From NCBI RefSeq assembly GCF_030867095.1, contig NC_081830.1, positions 37,679,832-37,743,831 on the forward strand: a stretch of 64,000 nucleotides of DNA, in the 5' to 3' direction. Below, piece after piece: positions 46,007 through 58,743 of the stretch. A model generated the notes under the pieces. It did not search any database, was not told the origin of the DNA, and saw only the letters and a program-made list of their open reading frames with translations. Source of the DNA: Alligator mississippiensis. Lineage: Eukaryota > Chordata > Crocodylia > Alligatoridae. Each line of letters starts with the position of its first letter. Position 1 is the stretch's first letter. Made by a program: the position numbers and the translations under genes.

Positions 46007-47701
46007 CACAGTAGCAAGCTACAGAGTCAGGTATACCTATCCTAGAAGCGCTGGAGTCTGCCGTCGATGGCCAGTCGAGCCTTCTTTCAGCGTGGTGTTA
46101 TCCTCCAGAAGGGGGTCGCCGGCTGGTCCTTCTGGCTGGACAGGTGTGGTCAAGTTGGAGATGAAGAGGGCGCCCCTGAGGGTCACTTTTCACTGCCTTT
46201 TCTCTGTCCTTGGCAGACTTTGGTGACTCCCCAGTTTTCAGGTTTGCCCAATACAGGGGTCATTGACTCTCGTGGGACTTTCCCCTCCCCCCCCCCCGCT
46301 CGGTGGCTACTGGATGGCATCTGTCAGCCCCAGGGGTCGTGCGCATGAACGTGCAGGTTTGGGAGTCCGTTGATGAATTTGGAATAGGGCTCTGGGAGCG
46401 GTCGCTCTGGAGATATTCAGCCCCAAAGTTGTTCCCCGGCGTGGATTAACTGAGGCCAGGGCTTCTGGCCCTTGATCAGTGACGTTTAGAGATTTCCCGG
46501 TTGTTACATTGCGTTGTATTGAATTTTTCCGTTGGTTGATCTGCAGCTCCCAGGTGTTAATTTCTGTCTGCTACTATGTTACACATTCAATCATGTTACA
46601 CATTCAATCACGGATTGACTGGCTCTTTCAGGGGCCAGCCTGATACAGGGAAGGGCAGTTTGATTCCTGCCCTTGTTAACATTGTTACAATGTATAACTT
46701 ACTTATGAAACTAAACACATTCAGTGGAAAGTTGAAAGGTGAGGAGTCTAAAAGATAAGCTACAAATGCCATGGCACACAAATAGATAAAACTACCAAAA
46801 TACAAGGGGAGATACAAAATGCACACACACAACTTTGAAAACACAATTCCTCATCTTAAAGTGAAAGAGAGAGGAAGGAAGAAAAGGTAGAAAAAGGGAA
46901 ACATATCCAAAGAGGGGAGAGCAAATGCAGGCAAGAGGAAAAGGGGGCTTTCTGCCACACCAGCAGGTGCCGGTGGTCGGCCCCGGTGGAGTTTGTCGGT
47001 TTCCGGTCCCGCCTGAGGTGCTGCGGCCTGGGTTGGGGTCAGCCCCGCTGCCTTGTCCCTGGAGAGGAGTGGGCGTGGGGAGGGAACGCCCCTGAGATCT
47101 TGCCCGGGGCAGGCGGGCGCAAGGAATGCCTGGAGGCTCTGGGCGGCGGCCCTGGCCTCCTTGAGCGCCCCCCAGGCCGGGCTGTGGATGCGAAGGCCCC
47201 AGTGAGTCCCTGGCAGGTGTTGGGCTTGTGCTGGACTGGAAGAGACGTTGAGGGGGAGCTTGCGTGTAGCCAGTGCCTGGGCCCGCCGTTTCCGTGCGGG
47301 TGTTGGTGGAGCGTGGCAGGGGATTTGCCCGAGCTGGGGGTGTCTTTTCCTGGTCGTGGCTTAGGACTGGGTGCGGTGGCAGGGGCAGGCTGTGTGCGGG
47401 GCCAGGAGGGGAGAGGAGGGGCCCGGGTCAGGGGTGGGGGCCTGGAGCAGGGAGGCGGGAGGCGGGCAGCAGGCTGGAGTTGGGGGAGGCGGGCGGGGGT
47501 CAGGGGGTGCGCGCCCAGGGCGAGCAGGGGCGGTGGGCCGTGAGTGCGCACGTGTTGGTGTTGGGCGCGCGTGTGACGGGAGGGGCGGGGCGGGGCGGGC
47601 TGTGTGCGGGCGCGGGGAGGTGGGGCGGGCCGGGAGCAGGCGTGCGGGGTGGGAGCGGGGTGTACGCCGGCCTGAAAAGGGCCGGGCGAGGCAGGGCTGG
47701 C
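44186..47701 (+). other. 5S intergenic spacer 13 (3,516 bp)
   Basis: (GCAC)9 with a short ACA tail lies at 45972-46010. A at 45603 is shared with spacers 14 and 17. The 7-bp repeat has two copies. No gene is present. Confidence 0.93.
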
Positions 47702-47822
47702 GCCTACGGCCATACCACCCTGAACACGCCCGATCTCGTCTGATCTCGGAAGCTAAGCAGGGTTGGGCCCGGTTAGTACCTGGATGGGAGACCGCCTGGG
47801 AATACCGGGTGCTGTAGGCTTT
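47702..47822 (+). rRNA. RNA5S: 5S ribosomal RNA, copy 14
   Basis: Reads as identical to copy 2. The terminator is at 47820-47823 and the upstream A-tract at 47675-47678. Its flank has the two-copy 7-bp repeat. Confidence 0.97.
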
Positions 47823-49607
47823 TGCAACTGTTGCGCGCATCCTGGCCAGCCCTTCTTTCTTGGTCCCTGGCCGGGGGCCCGGGTTGCCCGGCGCGTGCTG
47901 CAGGCTCCCCGCCCCAGCCCTGGAGCACCGGGCAGGGGCAGGGGCAGGGGCAGGGGAGCCCTTGCCCGAGGCGCGTGGGCCTGTGTGGAGGGGAGCAGGC
48001 GGGGGAGCTTGGGGGAGTGCTGCGCCCCCAGCCCGTGGGGGCGGGCCTGGCGCTGGTGCTGGTGCTGGTGCCGGGCGGGCTGGGGGTGCCGAGGCGGCAG
48101 CGTGCGAGCCCAAGCACATCACAATTGCCCTTTACCGTCTGGGGCCGTAGGTGCGCCTTGCCCAGGCTCCTGCGTCGCCCCGTGGCAGGGAGCGGACGCT
48201 GAAGGGCCGAGGGGCCTGCGGAGAAGCAGGGGGGGGTTCCGCTGCCGCTCTCTCCCCTGCCGCCGGCAGCGGCGAAGGTCTCGGCCGTTGTCCTTGGGAG
48301 GCTGCGCGCCTATCTGCCGCGCCGAATGGCCGCCGGCGGCCCTTTCCAGCGAGAATCCGAGCGAGCCCTTTGTGAGCCCGGCTGAGTGGTCAGGTTGCGC
48401 GGCGTGTGGTGGCAGGAGGTTCCGCGCGTGAGCGTCACGGCACGGCCTGGGGTAAAAGAGCTGCCTGGGGGCCGTTTGCAACTTCCCAGCTGCGGGGTTC
48501 ACGCCATGAGCCCTGGCCCGTGTCTCGTGCGAGACGGGAAATGGGGAATCCCCACCGAGTCCTCTCTTTGCCGCTCGCTCGGGAGTTTGGAAACCCTCAG
48601 CACGTCCCGCCTCCGGCGTCTCTTTTCTGGAGGGAAAAGGCCTGGCCTCGGGAGCCTCTCCTCCCGCGGGGGACCCTCCGTGCCGCTCCTCCGCCCGGCT
48701 GCCCTTCTCTGTGCCCGCTCCGTGTGTGCCGCGGGAGGTGTGGGGGCCGGAGCGGGGCCCAGCTTGCCAGGCGTGGACGCAGCGTGGATGCAGGAGGGGG
48801 CGCCGTGGTCCTTTCGGTTGCCAGATCCTTGCGCAGGTGGCCCCGGTCCGCCTTGGCCGTGACCCCGGGGCGCATTTTTCTGTGGCCGGCACTTCTGGCC
48901 AGCTCGCTACTCGCCCCCTTTCCCAGGTCCCGTTCGCCTCTGTTAGAGAGCACGGGGTCCGGCACGGGCCCCTGGCGCACCCCGCCGCTTGCTTCTCTCT
49001 GTCCTGATAAGGGCCCGTTTCCGCTCCCTCCCAGCTTCCGATCCGCAAGTGGACGTTCCCGCCACTCCCCGGACTGCCTGGCATAGTGACGAGCCCCGGG
49101 TGGGGGACCTTGTCGGAGGCTTGGCGGAAGGAAGCGGGAGACGGCCGTTGGCAAGCGGGCCGCCCCGATCCACCTGCTGAATGACACTCTCCGAGCACTC
49201 CAGGCGGCCGGCGAGGCGCGGTTTCCCTGGGGCAGAGCCACGTTGCTTGCTCCCCGGCAGTCGGTGTTCAGGCAGGCGCCGAGCGGTTCTGTATTGGACG
49301 CCTGTTTCTCCCGGTTTGCCGGGAGCAGAAGATAGGCCGCCTGGCCCGTGGTGCCCTGCATCCCCTCTGGAGCCTGTGCTCGGGTGCTGGCAGCCCACCA
49401 GGGCTCGGGGACCCGGGCGGTTTTCGGCGGGGGCTTGCGTGCTGCGGTTAGGAGCGCGGCCGTTTCCGGTCGGAGCTGCTCCAGGGCCCGGGGCCGAACG
49501 CCAGTGCTGGCTACAAATGTCCAACTCGGGATCCTTAAAATTCTAGTTTATTAGGCGGATTGAAACACTGTAATGAGTTAAATCATAAACCTTGGGGCTG
49601 GTCCCCC

Positions 49608-49651
<44 letters not shown>

Positions 49652-51347
49652 CACAGTAGCAAGCTACAGAGTCAGGTATACCTATCCTAGAAGCGCTGGA
49701 GTCTGCCGTCGATGGCCAGTCGAGCCTTCTTTCAGCGTGGTGTTATCCTCCAGAAGGGGGTCGCCGGCTGGTCCTTCTGGCTGGACAGGTGTGGTCAAGT
49801 TGGAGATGAAGAGGGCGCCCCTGAGGGTCACTTTTCACTGCCTTTTCTCTGTCCTTGGCAGACTTTGGTGACTCCCCAGTTTTCAGGTTTGCCCAATACA
49901 GGGGTCATTGACTCTCGTGGGACTTTCCCCTCCCCCCCCCCCCGCTCGGTGGCTACTGGATGGCATCTGTCAGCCCCAGGGGTCGTGCGCATGAACGTGC
50001 AGGTTTGGGAGTCCGTTGATGAATTTGGAATAGGGCTCTGGGAGCGGTCGCTCTGGAGATATTCAGCCCCAAAGTTGTTCCCCGGCGTGGATTAACTGAG
50101 GCCAGGGCTTCTGGCCCTTGATCAGTGACGTTTAGAGATTTCCCGGTTGTTACATTGCGTTGTATTGAATTTTTCCGTTGGTTGATCTGCAGCTCCCAGG
50201 TGTTAATTTCTGTCTGCTACTATGTTACACATTCAATCATGTTACACATTCAATCACGGATTGACTGGCTCTTTCAGGGGCCAGCCTGATACAGGGAAGG
50301 GCAGTTTGATTCCTGCCCTTGTTAACATTGTTACAATGTATAACTTACTTATGAAACTAAACACATTCAGTGGAAAGTTGAAAGGTGAGGAGTCTAAAAG
50401 ATAAGCTACAAATGCCATGGCACACAAATAGATAAAACTACCAAAATACAAGGGGAGATACAAAATGCACACACACAACTTTGAAAACACAATTCCTCAT
50501 CTTAAAGTGAAAGAGAGAGGAAGGAAGAAAAGGTAGAAAAAGGGAAACATATCCAAAGAGGGGAGAGCAAATGCAGGCAAGAGGAAAAGGGGGCTTTCTG
50601 CCACACCAGCAGGTGCCGGTGGTCGGCCCCGGTGGAGTTTGTCGGTTTCCGGTCCCGCCTGAGGTGCTGCGGCCTGGGTTGGGGTCAGCCCCGCTGCCTT
50701 GTCCCTGGAGAGGAGTGGGCGTGGGGAGGGAACGCCCCTGAGATCTTGCCCGGGGCAGGCGGGCGCAAGGAATGCCTGGAGGCTCTGGGCGGCGGCCCTG
50801 GCCTCCTTGAGCGCCCCCCAGGCCGGGCTGTGGATGCGAAGGCCCCAGTGAGTCCCTGGCAGGTGTTGGGCTTGTGCTGGACTGGAAGAGACGTTGAGGG
50901 GGAGCTTGCGTGTAGCCAGTGCCTGGGCCCGCCGTTTCCGTGCGGGTGTTGGTGGAGCGTGGCAGGGGATTTGCCCGAGCTGGGGGTGTCTTTTCCTGGT
51001 CGTGGCTTAGGACTGGGTGCGGTGGCAGGGGCAGGCTGTGTGCGGGGCCAGGAGGGGAGAGGAGGGGCCCGGGTCAGGGGTGGGGGCCTGGAGCAGGGAG
51101 GCGGGAGGCGGGCAGCAGGCTGGAGTTGGGGGAGGCGGGCGGGGGTCAGGGGGTGCGCGCCCAGGGCGAGCAGGGGCGGTGGGCCGTGAGTGCGCACGTG
51201 TTGGTGTTGGGCGCGCGTGTGACGGGAGGGGCGGGGCGGGGCGGGCTGTGTGCGGGCGCGGGGAGGTGGGGCGGGCCGGGAGCAGGCGTGCGGGGTGGGA
51301 GCGGGGTGTACGCCGGCCTGAAAAGGGCCGGGCGAGGCAGGGCTGGC
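47823..51347 (+). other. 5S intergenic spacer 14 (3,525 bp)
   Basis: It has the longest GCAC tract, 11 units with a short ACA tail at 49609-49655, and A at 49240. The C-run has 12 C after the T. No gene is present. Confidence 0.93.
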
Positions 51348-51468
51348 GCCTACGGCCATACCACCCTGAACACGCCCGATCTCGTCTGATCTCGGAAGCT
51401 AAGCAGGGTTGGGCCCGGTTAGTACCTGGATGGGAGACCGCCTGGGAATACCGGGTGCTGTAGGCTTT
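51348..51468 (+). rRNA. RNA5S: 5S ribosomal RNA, copy 15
   Basis: Reads as identical to copy 2. The terminator is at 51466-51469 and the upstream A-tract at 51321-51324. Its flank has the two-copy 7-bp repeat. Confidence 0.97.
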
Positions 51469-53253
51469 TGCAACTGTTGCGCGCATCCTGGCCAGCCCTT
51501 CTTTCTTGGTCCCTGGCCGGGGGCCCGGGTTGCCCGGCGCGTGCTGCAGGCTCCCCGCCCCAGCCCTGGAGCACCGGGCAGGGGCAGGGGCAGGGGCAGG
51601 GGAGCCCTTGCCCGAGGCGCGTGGGCCTGTGTGGAGGGGAGCAGGCGGGGGAGCTTGGGGGAGTGCTGCGCCCCCAGCCCGTGGGGGCGGGCCTGGCGCT
51701 GGTGCTGGTGCTGGTGCCGGGCGGGCTGGGGGTGCCGAGGCGGCAGCGTGCGAGCCCAAGCACATCACAATTGCCCTTTACCGTCTGGGGCCGTAGGTGC
51801 GCCTTGCCCAGGCTCCTGCGTCGCCCCGTGGCAGGGAGCGGACGCTGAAGGGCCGAGGGGCCTGCGGAGAAGCAGGGGGGGGTTCCGCTGCCGCTCTCTC
51901 CCCTGCCGCCGGCAGCGGCGAAGGTCTCGGCCGTTGTCCTTGGGAGGCTGCGCGCCTATCTGCCGCGCCGAATGGCCGCCGGCGGCCCTTTCCAGCGAGA
52001 ATCCGAGCGAGCCCTTTGTGAGCCCGGCTGAGTGGTCAGGTTGCGCGGCGTGTGGTGGCAGGAGGTTCCGCGCGTGAGCGTCACGGCACGGCCTGGGGTA
52101 AAAGAGCTGCCTGGGGGCCGTTTGCAACTTCCCAGCTGCGGGGTTCACGCCATGAGCCCTGGCCCGTGTCTCGTGCGAGACGGGAAATGGGGAATCCCCA
52201 CCGAGTCCTCTCTTTGCCGCTCGCTCGGGAGTTTGGAAACCCTCAGCACGTCCCGCCTCCGGCGTCTCTTTTCTGGAGGGAAAAGGCCTGGCCTCGGGAG
52301 CCTCTCCTCCCGCGGGGGACCCTCCGTGCCGCTCCTCCGCCCGGCTGCCCTTCTCTGTGCCCGCTCCGTGTGTGCCGCGGGAGGTGTGGGGGCCGGAGCG
52401 GGGCCCAGCTTGCCAGGCGTGGACGCAGCGTGGATGCAGGAGGGGGCGCCGTGGTCCTTTCGGTTGCCAGATCCTTGCGCAGGTGGCCCCGGTCCGCCTT
52501 GGCCGTGACCCCGGGGCGCATTTTTCTGTGGCCGGCACTTCTGGCCAGCTCGCTACTCGCCCCCTTTCCCAGGTCCCGTTCGCCTCTGTTAGAGAGCACG
52601 GGGTCCGGCACGGGCCCCTGGCGCACCCCGCCGCTTGCTTCTCTCTGTCCTGATAAGGGCCCGTTTCCGCTCCCTCCCAGCTTCCGATCCGCAAGTGGAC
52701 GTTCCCGCCACTCCCCGGACTGCCTGGCATAGTGACGAGCCCCGGGTGGGGGACCTTGTCGGAGGCTTGGCGGAAGGAAGCGGGAGACGGCCGTTGGCAA
52801 GCGGGCCGCCCCGATCCACCTGCTGAATGACACTCTCCGAGCACTCCAGGCGGCCGGCGAGGCGCGGTTTCCCTGGGGCAGAGCCGCGTTGCTTGCTCCC
52901 CGGCAGTCGGTGTTCAGGCAGGCGCCGAGCGGTTCTGTATTGGACGCCTGTTTCTCCCGGTTTGCCGGGAGCAGAAGATAGGCCGCCTGGCCCGTGGTGC
53001 CCTGCATCCCCTCTGGAGCCTGTGCTCGGGTGCTGGCAGCCCACCAGGGCTCGGGGACCCGGGCGGTTTTCGGCGGGGGCTTGCGTGCTGCGGTTAGGAG
53101 CGCGGCCGTTTCCGGTCGGAGCTGCTCCAGGGCCCGGGGCCGAACGCCAGTGCTGGCTACAAATGTCCAACTCGGGATCCTTAAAATTCTAGTTTATTAG
53201 GCGGATTGAAACACTGTAATGAGTTAAATCATAAACCTTGGGGCTGGTCCCCC

Positions 53254-53289
<36 letters not shown>

Positions 53290-54988
53290 CACACACAGTA
53301 GCAAGCTACAGAGTCAGGTATACCTATCCTAGAAGCGCTGGAGTCTGCCGTCGATGGCCAGTCGAGCCTTCTTTCAGCGTGGTGTTATCCTCCAGAAGGG
53401 GGTCGCCGGCTGGTCCTTCTGGCTGGACAGGTGTGGTCAAGTTGGAGATGAAGAGGGCGCCCCTGAGGGTCACTTTTCACTGCCTTTTCTCTGTCCTTGG
53501 CAGACTTTGGTGACTCCCCAGTTTTCAGGTTTGCCCAATCCAGGGGTCATTGACTCTCGTGGGACTTTCCCCTCCCCCCCCCCCGCTCGGTGGCTACTGG
53601 ATGGCATCTGTCAGCCCCAGGGGTCGTGCGCATGAACGTGCAGGTTTGGGAGTCCGTTGATGAATTTGGAATAGGGCTCTGGGAGCGGTCGCTCTGGAGA
53701 TATTCAGCCCCAAAGTTGTTCCCCGGCGTGGATTAACTGAGGCCAGGGCTTCTGGCCCTTGATCAGTGACGTTTAGAGATTTCCCGGTTGTTACATTGCG
53801 TTGTATTGAATTTTTCCGTTGGTTGATCTGCAGCTCCCAGGTGTTAATTTCTGTCTGCTACTATGTTACACATTCAATCATGTTACACATTCAATCACGG
53901 ATTGACTGGCTCTTTCAGGGGCCAGCCTGATACAGGGAAGGGCAGTTTGATTCCTGCCCTTGTTAACATTGTTACAATGTATAACTTACTTATGAAACTA
54001 AACACATTCAGTGGAAAGTTGAAAGGTGAGGAGTCTAAAAGATAAGCTACAAATGCCATGGCACACAAATAGATAAAACTACCAAAATACAAGGGGAGAT
54101 ACAAAATGCACACACACAACTTTGAAAACACAATTCCTCATCTTAAAGTGAAAGAGAGAGGAAGGAAGAAAAGGTAGAAAAAGGGAAACATATCCAAAGA
54201 GGGGAGAGCAAATGCAGGCAAGAGGAAAAGGGGGCTTTCTGCCACACCAGCAGGTGCCGGTGGTCGGCCCCGGTGGAGTTTGTCGGTTTCCGGTCCCGCC
54301 TGAGGTGCTGCGGCCTGGGTTGGGGTCAGCCCCGCTGCCTTGTCCCTGGAGAGGAGTGGGCGTGGGGAGGGAACGCCCCTGAGATCTTGCCCGGGGCAGG
54401 CGGGCGCAAGGAATGCCTGGAGGCTCTGGGCGGCGGCCCTGGCCTCCTTGAGCGCCCCCCAGGCCGGGCTGTGGATGCGAAGGCCCCAGTGAGTCCCTGG
54501 CAGGTGTTGGGCTTGTGCTGGACTGGAAGAGACGTTGAGGGGGAGCTTGCGTGTAGCCAGTGCCTGGGCCCGCCGTTTCCGTGCGGTTGTTGGTGGAGCG
54601 TGGCAGGGGATTTGCCCGAGCTGGGGGTGTCTTTTCCTGGTCGTGGCTTAGGACTGGGTGCGGTGGCAGGGGCAGGCTGTGTGCGGGGCCAGGAGGGGAG
54701 AGGAGGGGCCCGGGTCAGGGGTGGGGGCCTGGAGCAGGGAGGCGGGAGGCGGGCAGCAGGCTGGAGTTGGGGGAGGCGGGCGGGGGTCAGGGGGTGCGCG
54801 CCCAGGGCGAGCAGGGGCGGTGGGCCGTGAGTGCGCACGTGTTGGTGTTGGGCGCGCGTGTGACGGGAGGGGCGGGGCGGGGCGGGCTGTGTGCGGGCGC
54901 GGGGAGGTGGGGCGGGCCGGGAGCAGGCGTGCGGGGTGGGAGCGGGGTGTACGCCGGCCTGAAAAGGGCCGGGCGAGGCAGGGCTGGC
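51469..54988 (+). other. 5S intergenic spacer 15 (3,520 bp)
   Basis: (GCAC)9 lies at 53255-53297. T at 54587 is present. The 7-bp repeat has two copies. No gene is present. Confidence 0.93.
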
Positions 54989-55109
54989 GCCTACGGCCAT
55001 ACCACCCTGAACACGCCCGATCTCGTCTGATCTCGGAAGCTAAGCAGGGTTGGGCCCGGTTAGTACCTGGATGGGAGACCGCCTGGGAATACCGGGTGCT
55101 GTAGGCTTT
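54989..55109 (+). rRNA. RNA5S: 5S ribosomal RNA, copy 16
   Basis: Reads as identical to copy 2. The terminator is at 55107-55110 and the upstream A-tract at 54962-54965. Its flank has T at 54587 and the two-copy 7-bp repeat. Confidence 0.97.
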
Positions 55110-58100
55110 TGCAACTGTTGCGCGCATCCTGGCCAGCCCTTCTTTCTTGGTCCCTGGCCGGGGGCCCGGGTTGCCCGGCGCGTGCTGCAGGCTCCCCGCC
55201 CCAGCCCTGGAGCACCGGGCAGGGGCAGGGGCAGGGGCAGGGGAGCCCTTGCCCGAGGCGCGTGGGCCTGTGTGGAGGGGAGCAGGCGGGGGAGCTTGGG
55301 GGAGTGCTGCGCCCCCAGCCCGTGGGGGCGGGCCTGGCGCTGGTGCTGGTGCTGGTGCCGGGCGGGCTGGGGGTGCCGAGGCGGCAGCGTGCGAGCCCAA
55401 GCACATCACAATTGCCCTTTACCGTCTGGGGCCGTAGGTGCGCCTTGCCCAGGCTCCTGCGTCGCCCCGTGGCAGGGAGCGGACGCTGAAGGGCCGAGGG
55501 GCCTGCGGAGAAGCAGGGGGGGGTTCCGCTGCCGCTCTCTCCCCTGCCGCCGGCAGCGGCGAAGGTCTCGGCCGTTGTCCTTGGGAGGCTGCGCGCCTAT
55601 CTGCCGCGCCGAATGGCCGCCGGCGGCCCTTTCCAGCGAGAATCCGAGCGAGCCCTTTGTGAGCCCGGCTGAGTGGTCAGGTTGCGCGGCGTGTGGTGGC
55701 AGGAGGTTCCGCGCGTGAGCGTCACGGCACGGCCTGGGGTAAAAGAGCTGCCTGGGGGCCGTTTGCAACTTCCCAGCTGCGGGGTTCACGCCATGAGCCC
55801 TGGCCCGTGTCTCGTGCGAGACGGGAAATGGGGAATCCCCACCGAGTCCTCTCTTTGCCGCTCGCTCGGGAGTTTGGAAACCCTCAGCACGTCCCGCCTC
55901 CGGCGTCTCTTTTCTGGAGGGAAAAGGCCTGGCCTCGGGAGCCTCTCCTCCCGCGGGGGACCCTCCGTGCCGCTCCTCCGCCCGGCTGCCCTTCTCTGTG
56001 CCCGCTCCGTGTGTGCCGCGGGAGGTGTGGGGGCCGGAGCGGGGCCCAGCTTGCCAGGCGTGGACACAGCGTGGATGCAGGAGGGGGCGCCGTGGTCCTT
56101 TCGGTTGCCAGATCCTTGCGCAGGTGGCCCCGGTCCGCCTTGGCCGTGACCCCGGGGCGCATTTTTCTGTGGCCGGCACTTCTGGCCAGCTCGCTACTCG
56201 CCCCCTTTCCCAGGTCCCGTTCGCCTCTGTTAGAGAGCACGGGGTCCGGCACGGGCCCCTGGCGCACCCCGCCGCTTGCTTCTCTCTGTCCTGATAAGGG
56301 CCCGTTTCCGCTCCCTCCCAGCTTCCGATCCGCAAGTGGACGTTCCCGCCACTCCCCGGACTGCCTGGCATAGTGACGAGCCCCGGGTGGGGGACCTTGT
56401 CGGAGGCTTGGCGGAAGGAAGCGGGAGACGGCCGTTGGCAAGCGGGCCGCCCCGATCCACCTGCTGAATGACACTCTCCGAGCACTCCAGGCGGCCGGCG
56501 AGGCGCGGTTTCCCTGGGGCAGAGCCGCGTTGCTTGCTCCCCGGCAGTCGGTGTTCAGGCAGGCGCCGAGCGGTTCTGTATTGGACGCCTGTTTCTCCCG
56601 GTTTGCCGGGAGCAGAAGATAGGCCGCCTGGCCCGTGGTGCCCTGCATCCCCTCTGGAGCCTGTGCTCGGGTGCTGGCAGCCCACCAGGGCTCGGGGACC
56701 CGGGCGGTTTTCGGCGGGGGCTTGCGTGCTGCGGTTAGGAGCGCGGCCGTTTCCGGTCGGAGCTGCTCCAGGGCCCGGGGCCGAACGCCAGTGCTGGCTA
56801 CAAATGTCCAACTCGGGATCCTTAAAATTCTAGTTTATTAGGCGGATTGAAACACTGTAATGAGTTAAATCATAAACCTTGGGGCTGGTCCCCCCGCACG
56901 CACGCACGCACGCACGCACGCACACACACAGTAGCAAGCTACAGAGTCAGGTATACCTATCCTAGAAGCGCTGGAGTCTGCCGTCGATGGCCAGTCGAGC
57001 CTTCTTTCAGCGTGGTGTTATCCTCCAGAAGGGGGTCGCCGGCTGGTCCTTCTGGCTGGACAGGTGTGGTCAAGTTGGAGATGAAGAGGGCGCCCCTGAG
57101 GGTCACTTTTCACTGCCTTTTCTCTGTCCTTGGCAGACTTTGGTGACTCCCCAGTTTTCAGGTTTGCCCAATACAGGGGTCATTGACTCTCGTGGGACTT
57201 TCCCCTCCCCCCCCCCCCGCTCGGTGGCTACTGGATGGCATCTGTCAGCCCCAGGGGTCGTGCGCATGAACGTGCAGGTTTGGGAGTCCGTTGATGAATT
57301 TGGAATAGGGCTCTGGGAGCGGTCGCTCTGGAGATATTCAGCCCCAAAGTTGTTCCCCGGCGTGGATTAACTGAGGCCAGGGCTTCTGGCCCTTGATCAG
57401 TGACGTTTAGAGATTTCCCGGTTGTTACATTGCGTTGTATTGAATTTTTCCGTTGGTTGATCTGCAGCTCCCAGGTGTTAATTTCTGTCTGCTACTATGT
57501 TACACATTCAATCATGTTACACATTCAATCACGGATTGACTGGCTCTTTCAGGGGCCAGCCTGATACAGGGAAGGGCAGTTTGATTCCTGCCCTTGTTAA
57601 CATTGTTACAATGTATAACTTACTTATGAAACTAAACACATTCAGTGGAAAGTTGAAAGGTGAGGAGTCTAAAAGATAAGCTACAAATGCCATGGCACAC
57701 AAATAGATAAAACTACCAAAATACAAGGGGAGATACAAAATGCACACACACAACTTTGAAAACACAATTCCTCATCTTAAAGTGAAAGAGAGAGGAAGGA
57801 AGAAAAGGTAGAAAAAGGGAAACATATCCAAAGAGGGGAGAGCAAATGCAGGCAAGAGGAAAAGGGGGCTTTCTGCCACACCAGCAGGTGCCGGTGGTCG
57901 GCCCCGGTGGAGTTTGTCGGTTTCCGGTCCCGCCTGAGGTGCTGCGGCCTGGGTTGGGGTCAGCCCCGCTGCCTTGTCCCTGGAGAGGAGTGGGCGTGGG
58001 GAGGGAACGCCCCTGAGATCTTGCCCGGGGCAGGCGGGCGCAAGGAATGCCTGGAGGCTCTGGGCGGCGGCCCTGGCCTCCTTGAGCGCCCCCCAGGCCG

Positions 58101-58622
58101 GGCTGTGGATGCGAAGGCCCCAGTGAGTCCCTGGCAGGTGTTGGGCTTGTGCTGGACTGGAAGAGACGTTGAGGGGGAGCTTGCGTGTAGCCAGTGCCTG
58201 GGCCCGCCGTTTCCGTGCGGGTGTTGGTGGAGCGTGGCAGGGGATTTGCCCGAGCTGGGGGTGTCTTTTCCTGGTCGTGGCTTAGGACTGGGTGCGGTGG
58301 CAGGGGCAGGCTGTGTGCGGGGCCAGGAGGGGAGAGGAGGGGCCCGGGTCAGGGGTGGGGGCCTGGAGCAGGGAGGCGGGAGGCGGGCAGCAGGCTGGAG
58401 TTGGGGGAGGCGGGCGGGGGTCAGGGGGTGCGCGCCCAGGGCGAGCAGGGGCGGTGGGCCGTGAGTGCGCACGTGTTGGTGTTGGGCGCGCGTGTGACGG
58501 GAGGGGCGGGGCGGGGCGGGCTGTGTGCGGGCGCGGGGAGGTGGGGCGGGCCGGGAGCAGGCGTGCGGGGTGGGAGCGGGGTGTACGCCGGCCTGAAAAG
58601 GGCCGGGCGAGGCAGGGCTGGC
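55110..58622 (+). other. 5S intergenic spacer 16 (3,513 bp)
   Basis: (GCAC)7 lies at 56896-56930 and the C-run has 12 C after the T. A at 56066 is private (G elsewhere). No gene is present. Confidence 0.93.
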
Positions 58623-58743
58623 GCCTACGGCCATACCACCCTGAACACGCCCGATCTCGTCTGATCTCGGAAGCTAAGCAGGGTTGGGCCCGGTTAGTAC
58701 CTGGATGGGAGACCGCCTGGGAATACCGGGTGCTGTAGGCTTT
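58623..58743 (+). rRNA. RNA5S: 5S ribosomal RNA, copy 17
   Basis: Reads as identical to copy 2. The terminator is at 58741-58744 and the upstream A-tract at 58596-58599. Its flank has the two-copy 7-bp repeat. Confidence 0.97.
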